Source: an uncultured Paracoccaceae bacterium
GTDB taxonomy: Bacteria; Pseudomonadota; Alphaproteobacteria; Rhodobacterales; Rhodobacteraceae
Direction: 5' to 3'
Assembly (NCBI GenBank): GCA_937907485.1
Contig: CALESR010000088.1
Location: 1 to 18,386 of the forward strand
DNA: 18,386 nucleotides
Shown: piece by piece, positions 1-7,256 of the stretch
Position numbering within the stretch: the first letter of the stretch is position 1
Layout of the letters: the number at the start of each line of letters is the position of its first letter
Translations under genes and position numbers: made by a program
The notes under the pieces: model-generated
The model's input: only the letters and a program-made list of their open reading frames with translations
The model's database searches: none
Told to the model about the DNA's origin: nothing

Positions 1-545
1 CGGATGTGATGTTCGTCATCCAGCGCGTGCTGGAACATGACGGCAAGCTGACGCTGCTGGACCAGAACGAGATCATCACCCCGCACCCGTCCTTCCGGCT
101 GTTCGCCACGGCCAACACCGTCGGTCTGGGCGATACCACGGGCCTTTATCATGGGGTCCAGCAGATCAACCAGGCGCAGATGGACCGCTGGTCGCTGGTG
201 GCGACGCTGAACTATCTGTCGCACGACGCCGAAACCGCCATCGTGCTGGCCAAGAACGCCACCTACAACACGCAAAAGGGCCGGCAAGAGATCAGCCAGA
301 TGGTCACCGTCGCCGACCTGACGCGCTCGGCCTTCATGAAGGGGCAACTGAGCACGGTGATGTCGCCGCGCACGGTCATCAACTGGGCCGAAAACGCCCG
401 GATCTTTCGCAACATCGGCTATGCCTTCCGCCTGACCTTCCTCAACAAATGCGACGAGCTCGAGCGCCAGACGGTCGCCGAGTTCTATCAGCGCTGCTTT
501 GGCGAGGAACTGCCTGAGTCGGCAGCTTCGGCGGCAATCGGCTGA
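1..545 (+). CDS. cobS: Cobaltochelatase subunit CobS, 3' part (gene begins before the window)
   Basis: This is the C-terminal 180 or so residues of the AAA+ ATPase subunit of the aerobic cobaltochelatase CobNST, which inserts cobalt into hydrogenobyrinic acid a,c-diamide during B12 synthesis. The frame is already open at position 3 and the first residues (DVMFVIQRVLE) lie mid-domain, so no start is present. Visible parts are the strand and sensor-1 segment (LFATANTVGLGDTTGLYHG), the arginine-containing segment QINQAQMDRWSLV and the helical lid that follows. These match CobS closely, and the protein ends normally at a TGA. CobS works as a ring partner of CobT, whose gene lies about 1.5 kb downstream. 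A strong hairpin with a T-run follows 20 bases after the stop, so transcription from this gene probably ends there and does not run into cobT. Identification is confident; only the missing 5' part is unseen. Confidence 0.93.
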   Translation, partial: DVMFVIQRVLEHDGKLTLLDQNEIITPHPSFRLFATANTVGLGDTTGLYHGVQQINQAQMDRWSLVATLNYLSHDAETAIVLAKNATYNTQKGRQEISQMVTVADLTRSAFMKGQLSTVMSPRTVINWAENARIFRNIGYAFRLTFLNKCDELERQTVAEFYQRCFGEELPESAASAAIG

Positions 546-564
546 GGACCGGAACGCACAGCAA

Positions 565-604
565 AAAACGCCCCGCCGGGATGTCCGGCGGGGCGTTTTG
601 TTTT
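565..604 (+). terminator. Strong bidirectional intrinsic terminator
   Basis: A perfect 15-bp inverted repeat (565-579 with 585-599) has a five-base loop. It is followed by TTTTGTTTT on the plus strand and, because it starts with an A-run, by a T-run on the minus strand as well. It lies between the convergent cobS and FMN-reductase genes and can end transcription from both. A second hairpin without a T-run (606-614 with 624-632) lies between it and the end of the reverse gene. Confidence 0.9.
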
Positions 605-636
605 GCGGCGGTGGTGTCAAACCCCACCGCCGTCGA

Positions 637-1224
637 TCACCCCCGCGCCGCCATGGTCGCGCGGGTCCACCAATCGAGATCGGCCAGCATCGCCTGCGCC
701 GAACCCCCAATCGAGGCCTCGATGGCGCTCATCGGCTTGTTCTGCTGGCCCAGCGGGTGCACGGCAAAGAAATCACCGCCAGAAATATGCACGCCTGCGC
801 GGGTCGAGGCCATCTGCAGCTCGATCCCGATGGTGCGCAGATGTTCGACCGCCCGCGCCGCGCCCAACGCACCGTAACCGACCACGCCAAAGGCCTTGCG
901 GTTCCAATCGACATAGGACTGGTCGAGCGCATTCTTCAACGCGCCGGTGATCGAGCGGTTGTATTCGGCAACGACAAAGATGAAGCCGTCGAACGAGGCG
1001 ATCTTTTGCTGCCACGCGACCGCGCGCGGATCGGCCGAGGGCATCCACGCGTTCGAGGCCATCTCATCGAACAGCGGCAGGTCAAAGTCGCGCACATCGA
1101 CCAGTTCGACCTCCCAGTCGCCGCGGGCCTGGGCCAGGTCCAGAATCCACTGGGCGGGCTTGTCGGCAAAGCGGGTCTTGCGGGTCGAGCCGATGATGAC
1201 GGCGATGCGGGGTTTGGCGGACAT
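637..1224 (-). CDS. NAD(P)H-dependent FMN reductase family flavoprotein
   Basis: The 195-residue protein has the flavodoxin-like fold of the NADPH-dependent FMN reductase family, which uses NAD(P)H to reduce FMN or, as a bound flavin, quinones, azo compounds or metals. Seen directly: the phosphate-binding loop GSTRKTR at residues 12-18 after a first beta strand (RIAVII), and the family motif EYNRSITGALKNALD near 87-101, where the more usual form begins PEYN. The start at 1224 is chosen because a perfect AGGAGG lies five bases upstream; a longer reading from 1263 lacks this. No signal peptide or membrane segment, so the product is cytosolic. It is alone on its strand between cobS and cobT. A role in reducing flavin or cobalt for the B12 pathway is possible but rests only on position. 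The exact substrate cannot be told from sequence. Confidence 0.85.
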   Translation of the reverse strand: MSAKPRIAVIIGSTRKTRFADKPAQWILDLAQARGDWEVELVDVRDFDLPLFDEMASNAWMPSADPRAVAWQQKIASFDGFIFVVAEYNRSITGALKNALDQSYVDWNRKAFGVVGYGALGAARAVEHLRTIGIELQMASTRAGVHISGGDFFAVHPLGQQNKPMSAIEASIGGSAQAMLADLDWWTRATMAARG

Positions 1225-1298
1225 GGGGGCCTCCTGAAATGTCAGCGGGTTACACGGCATCACTTGGTCATTGCAGCGCCAAAGTCACGACCACAGCG

Positions 1299-1317
1299 GC
1301 GCACAGGGCCTGTGCGC
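1299..1317. promoter_or_regulatory. Perfect 19-bp palindrome in divergent intergenic region
   Basis: Nine-base arms GCGCACAGG and CCTGTGCGC flank a single central G. The palindrome lies near the middle of the 139-base gap between the reverse FMN-reductase gene (start 1224) and the forward gene starting at 1364. There is no T-run beside it and the spacer is one base, so it looks like a dimeric regulator's binding site rather than a terminator. Which regulator binds is unknown. Confidence 0.5.
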
Positions 1318-1363
1318 GAATGCGTGAATTGCACCGGTCACGGCGATATGCTTGTGTTCCGCC

Positions 1364-1945
1364 ATGCGTATCCTAACCCTGCCCCTGCTGCTCCTCGCCA
1401 CCCCTGCCTTGGCCAACGGGCCGCCGGCGCTGTTCGCCGCGCTGTCGGGCGACTGGAACGGCGACGGCAGCACCGATGCCGTGGTCCTTGTGCCGGGGAT
1501 CGACGGTGACGCCGATCTGGTCGTCTACGACAACGACGGCTATTCGGGCCTGACTCCGATCCTTGTCCTGCCCGGCGTCGTCTTTGCCGGGCCGATGGCC
1601 GGGCAGGCCCCGCAACTGACCGCCCACAGCGACACCAGCTTTGTCCTGTCGTCCGAACAGTCCGCCGTGGGCCGCACTCCCTGGACCCAGCGCATCACCA
1701 TCATCTGGCGCGACGGCGGGTTTGTCGTGGCAGGGTATGACTATGGCTTCTATGACCGGCTTGACCTGTCCCATTTTGGCGAGTGTTCGGTGAACCTGTT
1801 GACCAGCCAGTTTACCCTGTATCTCGGCCCCGGCGACGAGGCGCCCGAAATCCACCGCGAGGGCACGACCGAGGCCTCGTCCTTCCCGCTTGCCAGCCTG
1901 ACCGCCGGTTTCATGGCCACCCCTTGCGGCGATCTGTTCGACTGA
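1364..1945 (+). CDS. Small exported protein with FG-GAP/EF-hand-like calcium loop
   Basis: The 193-residue protein begins with a clear signal peptide (MRILTLPLLLLATPALA, likely cut before NG), so it is probably periplasmic. Immediately after comes DWNGDGSTDAV (residues 30-40), with acidic and polar residues spaced as D30, N32, D34, S36 and D38, the pattern of a calcium-binding loop as found in EF-hands and FG-GAP/VCBS repeats. The rest is beta-rich (LVVYDNDGYSG, TIIWRDGGFVVAGYDYGFYDRLD) and has two cysteines (GECSVN and TPCGD) that could form a disulfide. I know no function for it. The ATG at 1364 is preferred over an upstream TTG at 1352 because it begins the signal peptide exactly. It is followed 55 bases later by cobT on the same strand, so the two may share a transcript, but nothing ties it to B12 synthesis. 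Confidence 0.75.
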   Translation: MRILTLPLLLLATPALANGPPALFAALSGDWNGDGSTDAVVLVPGIDGDADLVVYDNDGYSGLTPILVLPGVVFAGPMAGQAPQLTAHSDTSFVLSSEQSAVGRTPWTQRITIIWRDGGFVVAGYDYGFYDRLDLSHFGECSVNLLTSQFTLYLGPGDEAPEIHREGTTEASSFPLASLTAGFMATPCGDLFD

Positions 1946-1971
1946 GCCCGCATGCATTTCGCCCCTTTTCC

Positions 1972-1991
1972 ATGCCCCCGCACGGGTGCAT
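1972..1991 (+). promoter_or_regulatory. Near-palindromic hairpin just before cobT
   Basis: ATGCCCCCG and CGGGTGCAT form nine-base arms with one mismatch around a two-base centre, flanked by TTTTC on the left and AAAA on the right. The right arm ends nine bases before the cobT start. It could be a DNA operator, or a small mRNA hairpin affecting cobT translation. It does not resemble a cobalamin riboswitch, which is far longer. A function is inferred from position only. Confidence 0.3.
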
Positions 1992-2000
1992 AAAAGCGGG

Positions 2001-3872
2001 ATGCAAAAGCCCTCCGACAACCCCGCCGATCCTTTCAAGAAGGCCTTGACCGAGGCGACTCGCGTTCTTGCCGATGACGCCGAGATCGCGGTCTCGTTCA
2101 CGGTTGATCCACCGGGCATGACCAAGGACACCATGCGCCTGCCGCAGGTGACCCGCCGCATGACCCGCGACGAGGTGCTGCTGGCGCGTGGCACCGCCGA
2201 CGGTTTCGCGATGAAGCGGCGGTATCACGACGAAGGGGTGCATGCCCGGTATCAGCCGCAGGGTCAGATGGCGCGAGACCTTTACGAGGCGATGGAAACC
2301 GCCCGCTGCGAGGCCGTCGGCGCGCGCCACATGCCCGGCACGGCATCGAACATCGACGCGCGCATCGCCCATGACGCCGAACGCAAGGGCTATGGCCAGA
2401 TCCGCAGCCAGGCCGAGGCGCCCCTGTCGGTCGCCGCCGGATATCTGATCCGCGAGATGGCCAGCGGGCGCGCCCTGCCCCGCGGGGCGAACACCGTGGC
2501 CGACCTCTGGCGACCGTTCTTCGAGGAACAGGCCAGTGGCACGCTCGAGGGGCTGGACACCGCGCTGGCCGATCAGGCGGCCTTTGCCCGGCTGGCGCGC
2601 AAGGTGATCGCCGATCTGGGATATGGCGACCAGTTGGGCGATGACCCCGATCAGGGCGACGAGGAAGAGGGCAGCGACGAACAATCCGAAGAGGCGCCCG
2701 AGAACCCCGACAGCCAGGGCGACGACGACCAGCAACAGGACGAGACGGAAGAGTCCGAGGACGGCCCGCGCGAGGAATCGGCGGAAACCGAGACCATGAT
2801 GGACGACTCTGCCGAGGACGACATGTCCGAGGAGACCGACCTGCCGCAGGCCGAGGCCCCGCCCGAGCCACCGGCCCCGGCGCCCTATTCCGACGCCGAC
2901 CCGAATTACACCGTCTTTACCACGCAGTTCGACGAAGAAATCGCCGCCGAGGATCTGGCCGAGCCCGCCGAACTGGAACGCCTGCGCGCCTATCTGGACC
3001 AGCAGCTTGAGCCCCTGAAGGGCGCGGTCTCGCGACTGGCCAACAAGTTGCAACGCCGCCTGCAGGCGCAACAGAACCGCAGTTGGGAGTTCGACAAGGA
3101 AGAGGGCATTCTCGACGCCGGGCGTCTGGCGCGGGTCGTCGCCAACCCGACAATGCCCTTGTCGTTCAAATGGGAAAAGGACACCGAGTTCCGCGATACT
3201 TGCGTGACCTTGCTCTTGGACAACTCGGGCTCGATGCGCGGGCGGCCGATCAGCATCGCCGCCATCTGCGCCGATGTGCTGGCACGCACGCTGGAACGCT
3301 GTCAGGTCAAGGTGGAAATCCTCGGCTTCACCACCCGCGCGTGGAAGGGCGGCCAGAGCCGCGAGAAATGGCTGGCCGAGGGGCGCAAGCAGGGGCCGGG
3401 ACGCCTCAACGACCTGCGCCACATCGTCTATAAGGGCGCCGACGCGCCGTGGCGGCGGGTGCGCGACAATCTGGGCCTGATGATGAAAGAGGGCCTGCTC
3501 AAGGAAAACATCGACGGCGAGGCGCTGGAATGGGCGCATCGCCGGATGCTGGCCCGGCGCGAGCAGCGCAAGATCCTGATGGTGATTTCCGATGGTGCGC
3601 CGGTCGATGACAGCACGCTCAGCGTCAATGCCGCGAATTTCCTCGAAAAACACCTGCGCGACGTGATCGCCATGGTGGAAAAGCGCAAGGCCGTGGAACT
3701 GCTCGCCATCGGCATCGGCCATGACGTGACGCGGTATTACGAACGCGCGGTGACCATCACCGATGTCGAACAACTGGCCGGGGCGATGACCGAACAACTC
3801 GCCGCCCTGTTCGACAGCGACCCGCGCGCGCGGGCGCGAGTGATGGGCATGGCGACCGTGATGCGGCGATAG
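2001..3872 (+). CDS. cobT: Cobaltochelatase subunit CobT
   Basis: This 623-residue protein is the von Willebrand A-containing subunit of the aerobic cobaltochelatase CobNST. It assembles with CobS as an ATP-driven chaperone that loads cobalt into the corrin ring through CobN. The N-terminal half is globular (DNPADPFKKALTEATRVL at the start). A very acidic, glutamine-rich linker follows at about 213-296. The C-terminal third is the VWA domain, with the metal-ion site DNSGSM at 407-412 and the conserved ILMVISDGAPVDD further on. Length matches the family. The ATG at 2001 is chosen because known CobT proteins start a few residues before this DNPADPFKK segment; the ribosome site is poor (AGCGGG directly abutting the ATG) and a GTG at 1986 is the alternative. 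It ends five bases from the convergent dehydrogenase gene, with no visible terminator. Confidence 0.95.
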   Translation: MQKPSDNPADPFKKALTEATRVLADDAEIAVSFTVDPPGMTKDTMRLPQVTRRMTRDEVLLARGTADGFAMKRRYHDEGVHARYQPQGQMARDLYEAMETARCEAVGARHMPGTASNIDARIAHDAERKGYGQIRSQAEAPLSVAAGYLIREMASGRALPRGANTVADLWRPFFEEQASGTLEGLDTALADQAAFARLARKVIADLGYGDQLGDDPDQGDEEEGSDEQSEEAPENPDSQGDDDQQQDETEESEDGPREESAETETMMDDSAEDDMSEETDLPQAEAPPEPPAPAPYSDADPNYTVFTTQFDEEIAAEDLAEPAELERLRAYLDQQLEPLKGAVSRLANKLQRRLQAQQNRSWEFDKEEGILDAGRLARVVANPTMPLSFKWEKDTEFRDTCVTLLLDNSGSMRGRPISIAAICADVLARTLERCQVKVEILGFTTRAWKGGQSREKWLAEGRKQGPGRLNDLRHIVYKGADAPWRRVRDNLGLMMKEGLLKENIDGEALEWAHRRMLARREQRKILMVISDGAPVDDSTLSVNAANFLEKHLRDVIAMVEKRKAVELLAIGIGHDVTRYYERAVTITDVEQLAGAMTEQLAALFDSDPRARARVMGMATVMRR

Positions 3873-3877
3873 CGGGC

Positions 3878-4669
3878 TTAGTGTGGCGCCTCGGTCATCC
3901 GGCCGGGGCGTACGCCCAACCCCATCGAGGCGTCGATCACCGCACCATGCAGCGCGCCCGAATGCGGCCCGGCCAGAAACGCCACCAGTTCGGCGATCTC
4001 GGCAGGTTGGATCAGCCGTTCCTTGGGCAACTGGGCCAGGAAATCGCTGCGGTCTTCGGGTGTCATGCGGTTCAGTGTCGACTGGCGGAACATCTCGGTA
4101 TCGGTCGCGCCGGGGCAGAGCGCAAAGACATCGACCCCCGGCGCCATCTGCTCGGCCGCCAGTTGTCGTGTGAGGTGGGCGACGGCGGCCTTGCTCATGC
4201 CATCGGCCAGCGAAAAGCCCGGGAACGTCGCCACGCCGCCACCAACCGAGGCGATGTTGACGATCCGCCGCGCCCCGGGCCCACTGCCCTTCACCGCCAG
4301 AAACGCCCGGCACATCGCCAGCGTGCCTGCGGCATTGATCGCCAGCATCGCGGCATCCTGCGCCGCCTGACCCTCGGCGAAGCCGGCGACGGTGGCCGAT
4401 CCGACGGCGGCATTGTTGACCAGCACATCCACTCCGCCCCATGCAGCGCTGACCGCCGCCATCACCCGCGCTGGCCCGGCGCCGTCGCGCAGATCCAGCG
4501 GCAGCGCCAGCAAGCCTGCGTCGGTGGCCACCCAGTCGCGGATCAGCGCCTCGGGCTCGACCTGCGGCACATGGGTCAGCGCGACGCGAAACCCCGCCAC
4601 CCGCAGCCGTTCGACCGAGGCCCGGCCGATTCCGCGCCATCCACCTGTCACCAGAGCCACCGCCGTCAT
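3878..4669 (-). CDS. Short-chain dehydrogenase/reductase-like protein with altered catalytic residue
   Basis: The 263-residue protein is a classical SDR by fold. It has the cofactor loop TGGWRGIG at residues 8-15, DLRD near 59-62, the VNNAA motif at 84-88, an INAAG helix at 111-115, NIAS ending at S141, and the PG..T segment (CPGATDTEMF) after the active site. Such enzymes reduce or oxidise alcohols and ketones with NAD(P)H. Unusually, the catalytic YxxxK is replaced: K160 is present, but the residue four before it is D156 (ADGMSK), and no tyrosine lies nearby. The protein may be a non-standard oxidoreductase or a binding protein; substrate unknown. The start at 4669 is chosen for the SD-like AAAGGA upstream and because the fold starts at once; an in-frame extension to 4816 would add about 49 low-complexity residues. 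It diverges from the YdeI-like gene 85 bases away. Confidence 0.85.
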   Translation of the reverse strand: MTAVALVTGGWRGIGRASVERLRVAGFRVALTHVPQVEPEALIRDWVATDAGLLALPLDLRDGAGPARVMAAVSAAWGGVDVLVNNAAVGSATVAGFAEGQAAQDAAMLAINAAGTLAMCRAFLAVKGSGPGARRIVNIASVGGGVATFPGFSLADGMSKAAVAHLTRQLAAEQMAPGVDVFALCPGATDTEMFRQSTLNRMTPEDRSDFLAQLPKERLIQPAEIAELVAFLAGPHSGALHGAVIDASMGLGVRPGRMTEAPH

Positions 4670-4754
4670 GTCTGTTCCTTTCACGCTCGGTGGCGACGAT
4701 CTTGCCTGCGTGGCGCGGCAGTGACAACCTGTGCCACAAAGGGGGCCCCTGCCC

Positions 4755-5375
4755 ATGATTTCAGACGTTGCCGATTTCTTCACCAAGGGTTGCGGCCGCT
4801 GTGCGCGGTTCGACACGCCCGACTGTTCGGCCCTGCGTTGGGCCGGGACCGTGGCGGCGCTGCGGCAGGTCTGTCTGGCGGCCGGGCTGGCCGAGGAATT
4901 GCGCTGGGGCCATCCCTGCTATCGCCACGCCGGGCGCAACATCGCCGTGCTGGGTGCCACCCGCGAGGGAGTGCGGCTGGCCCTGACCGAAGCCGCGTTG
5001 CTGGACGATCCGCAGGCGCTGCTCACCCCCGGCGGGCCGAACACCCGGCAGGCCGATACGCTGCGGGTCACCTCGCCCGAGGCGGTCGCGCGCCTCGCCC
5101 CCGCGCTGGGCGACCTGCTGGCGCAGGCGATGCGCCATGCCGAGGCCGGGGTAAAAGCGCCCAAACCCGCGCAGGCGCTCGATCTGCCCGACGAGTTGAT
5201 CGAGGCCCTCGATGCCGACCCTGCGCTGGCCGAGGCCTTTCACGCCCTGACTCCGGGCCGCCAGCGCAGTCATGTGCTGGCCCTTGCCAGCGCCAAGGCC
5301 GCCGCCACGCGGCGCGCGCGCATCGAACGCCTGCGCCCGCGCATTCTGGCCGGCAAGGGCGCGACCGAGCTTTGA
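4755..5375 (+). CDS. YdeI/OmdA (OmpD-associated) family protein with DUF1801-like domain
   Basis: The 206-residue cytosolic protein resembles the YdeI/OmdA family. The N-terminal part matches the DUF1801 fold: LRWAGTVAALRQV, then AEELRWGHPCYRHAGRNIAVLGA, then a long helix-rich stretch. The C-terminal part carries the family's signature L..DP.LAEAFHALTPGRQRSHVLAL followed by a basic helix (KAAATRRARIERLRPRIL). In other bacteria members have been linked to porin-associated or cationic-peptide protection phenotypes, but the biochemical role is not established and I make no firm claim. A small cluster of cysteines (GCGRCARFDTPDC, near residues 13-25) stands out and could bind metal. The ATG at 4755 is taken because the helical domain begins there; a longer reading from 4731 adds only eight residues. 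No signal peptide. The aminopeptidase gene follows 63 bases later on the same strand. Confidence 0.8.
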   Translation: MISDVADFFTKGCGRCARFDTPDCSALRWAGTVAALRQVCLAAGLAEELRWGHPCYRHAGRNIAVLGATREGVRLALTEAALLDDPQALLTPGGPNTRQADTLRVTSPEAVARLAPALGDLLAQAMRHAEAGVKAPKPAQALDLPDELIEALDADPALAEAFHALTPGRQRSHVLALASAKAAATRRARIERLRPRILAGKGATEL

Positions 5376-5382
5376 GCCGCGA

Positions 5383-5408
5383 TTGCCAGCGCCGCGCCGG
5401 GGTGGCAA
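5383..5408. repeat. Short inverted repeat between ydeI-like gene and aminopeptidase gene
   Basis: TTGCCA (5383-5388) and TGGCAA (5403-5408) are exact six-base arms around a 14-base GC-rich spacer. It lies in the 63-base gap, 30 bases before the aminopeptidase start, with no T-run. It could be a weak hairpin or an operator half-site pair; at this length it may also be chance. Confidence 0.25.
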
Positions 5409-5438
5409 GGTGCCGCCAGTCAAACCAAGGCGCATCCC

Positions 5439-7229
5439 ATGTTCCAGACCTTTACGCCGACCTCCTCGCCTGAACAGGGCCCGCCCCGTCTGGCCCTGCT
5501 GCGCGCCGAACTGGCGCGGCGGGGTCTGACCGGCTTTCTGGTGCCGCGCGCCGATGCCCATCAGGGCGAATATGTCGGCGAGCGCGACGCGCGGCTGGAA
5601 TGGCTGACCGGCTTTACCGGCTCGGCCGGGTTCGCGCTGGTGCTGCCGCAAATGGCCGCGGTGTTCATCGACGGGCGCTATACCGTGCAGGTGCGCGGAC
5701 AGATCGACCTTGCCGCCTTTACGCCGGTGGACTGGCCCGCGACCGGCGCAGCCGAGTGGCTGCGTCAGCATGCCGGCGAGGGCACCCTGATCGGCTTTGA
5801 CCCCTGGCTGCACACCCCCGACGAAATCGGCAAGATCGACTCCGGGCTGGCGGGCTCGGGCATCGCGCTGGTGGATGTGGCGGACAACCCCTTGGACGCG
5901 ATCCGCGAGGGTCTGCCGCCTGCCCCTTGTGGCAAGGTCCGCCTGCATCCGCTTGATCTGGCCGGAAAATCCACCACCGACAAACGCGCCGAACTGGCAG
6001 CCGAGCTGCGCCGCGCCGGAGTGCAGGCCAGCGTCATCACTCTGGCCGACTCTCTGGCTTGGCTGATGAACTGGCGCGGGGCGGACATCATCCGCAACCC
6101 TGTCGTGCAGGGTTTTGCCGTGCTGCATGACGATGCGCGGCTCGACCTCTACATCGACCCGGCCAAGGTGGCCCATCTGCCCGAAGAGCCCGGCGTCACC
6201 CGCCACCCGCTGACGGCCTTCGCCACCGGCCTGCGCGCGCTCAATGGCGCCACGCGTTTTGACCCGGCGACTGCGCCGCTGGCGGTGAAATCCGCGCTGG
6301 CGCAGGGCGTGCCGGGGGCCGACCTCTGCCTGCTGGCCAAGGCGAAAAAGAACCCGGCGGAACTGGCGGGCATGCGCGCCGCGCATCGCCGCGACGGCGC
6401 GGCGATGGTGGATTTCCTCTGCTGGTATGACGCGCAGGACCTGACCACCTTGACCGAGATCGACATGGCCTGCGCGCTGGAAGGGTTCCGCGCGGCGCGC
6501 GGCGATCTGCTCGACCTCAGCTTTGACACCATTTCCTCGACAGGGCCGAATGGTGCGATCAACCATTACCGCGTGACCGAGGCCAGCAACCGGCACCTGG
6601 CCGAGGGCGATCTGTTCTTGATCGACTCAGGCGGGCAATACCCGGATGGCACCACCGATATCACCCGCACCCTGCCGGTGGGTCTGGTAAGTGACGAGCG
6701 CCGGGCGGCCTATACCCGCGTGTTGCAGGGCATGATCGCCATCAGCCGGGCGCGGTTTCCGCGCGGCGTGGCGGGCGGGCATCTGGACGCGCTGGCGCGC
6801 TTCCCCCTCTGGCTGGCCGGGCAGGATTACGACCACGGCACCGGGCATGGTGTCGGCGCCGCGCTGAGCGTGCATGAGGGGCCGGTGCGGCTGTCGCGGA
6901 TTTCCACCCTGCCGCTGGAGCCGGGGATGATCCTGTCGAACGAGCCCGGTTATTACCGCGCTGGCGGCTGGGGCATCCGCATCGAGAACCTGATCGTCGT
7001 GCGCGAGGCCCCGCCCCTGGGCGACAACCGCAAGATGCTGGAGTTCGAGACGATCACCCTCTGCCCGATCGACACGCGGCTGATCCAACCGGGGATGCTG
7101 GGCGCCGACGAGATCGCCTGGCTGAACGCCTATCACGCACGGGTTCTGGCTGAGGTGGGGCCGCTGGTGGGCGCCGGGGCGGCGGCCTGGCTGGCAAGGG
7201 CCTGCGCCCCGCTAAAGGTGAGTAATTGA
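5439..7229 (+). CDS. Xaa-Pro aminopeptidase (aminopeptidase P, M24B), three-domain type
   Basis: The 596-residue cytosolic metallopeptidase removes an N-terminal residue that precedes proline. Two creatinase-like N-terminal domains (about 13-140 and 150-300) precede the pita-bread catalytic domain (about 310-525) and a short C-terminal domain (to 596). This is the long layout of eukaryotic cytosolic aminopeptidase P, not the roughly 440-residue E. coli PepP. All five metal ligands can be read: D396 (LIDSGG), D407 (TTDITR, 11 residues on), H470 (GTGHGVG), E502 (SNEPGYY) and E516 (RIENL), consistent with two manganese ions. A catalytic histidine in NHYR (about 376) is also present. The start at 5439 has an AAGG eight bases upstream. 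It ends 27 bases from the convergent DUF2155 gene. Neighbours give no further clue; general peptide turnover is the likely role. Confidence 0.93.
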   Translation: MFQTFTPTSSPEQGPPRLALLRAELARRGLTGFLVPRADAHQGEYVGERDARLEWLTGFTGSAGFALVLPQMAAVFIDGRYTVQVRGQIDLAAFTPVDWPATGAAEWLRQHAGEGTLIGFDPWLHTPDEIGKIDSGLAGSGIALVDVADNPLDAIREGLPPAPCGKVRLHPLDLAGKSTTDKRAELAAELRRAGVQASVITLADSLAWLMNWRGADIIRNPVVQGFAVLHDDARLDLYIDPAKVAHLPEEPGVTRHPLTAFATGLRALNGATRFDPATAPLAVKSALAQGVPGADLCLLAKAKKNPAELAGMRAAHRRDGAAMVDFLCWYDAQDLTTLTEIDMACALEGFRAARGDLLDLSFDTISSTGPNGAINHYRVTEASNRHLAEGDLFLIDSGGQYPDGTTDITRTLPVGLVSDERRAAYTRVLQGMIAISRARFPRGVAGGHLDALARFPLWLAGQDYDHGTGHGVGAALSVHEGPVRLSRISTLPLEPGMILSNEPGYYRAGGWGIRIENLIVVREAPPLGDNRKMLEFETITLCPIDTRLIQPGMLGADEIAWLNAYHARVLAEVGPLVGAGAAAWLARACAPLKVSN

Positions 7230-7256
7230 GCCACGCTGAAAGGGGCGCGGCGCGCC

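Noticed and set aside
606..632. Second hairpin next to the cobS terminator, as a separate regulatory element
   Set aside because: It has no T-run in either useful direction and sits between the end of the reverse gene and a much stronger terminator; a role is not supported.
1946..2000. Cobalamin riboswitch before cobT
   Set aside because: The gap is just 55 bases and lacks room for the conserved B12-box fold; only a small near-palindrome is present.
1911..4739. Reverse open frame of over 900 codons opposite cobT
   Set aside because: Antisense shadow of cobT and out of frame with the SDR gene; composition is low-complexity and unlike a protein family.
7249..7256. GGCGCGCC palindrome between the aminopeptidase and DUF2155 genes
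   Set aside because: An eight-base all-GC palindrome is expected by chance in such GC-rich DNA, and no T-run accompanies it.
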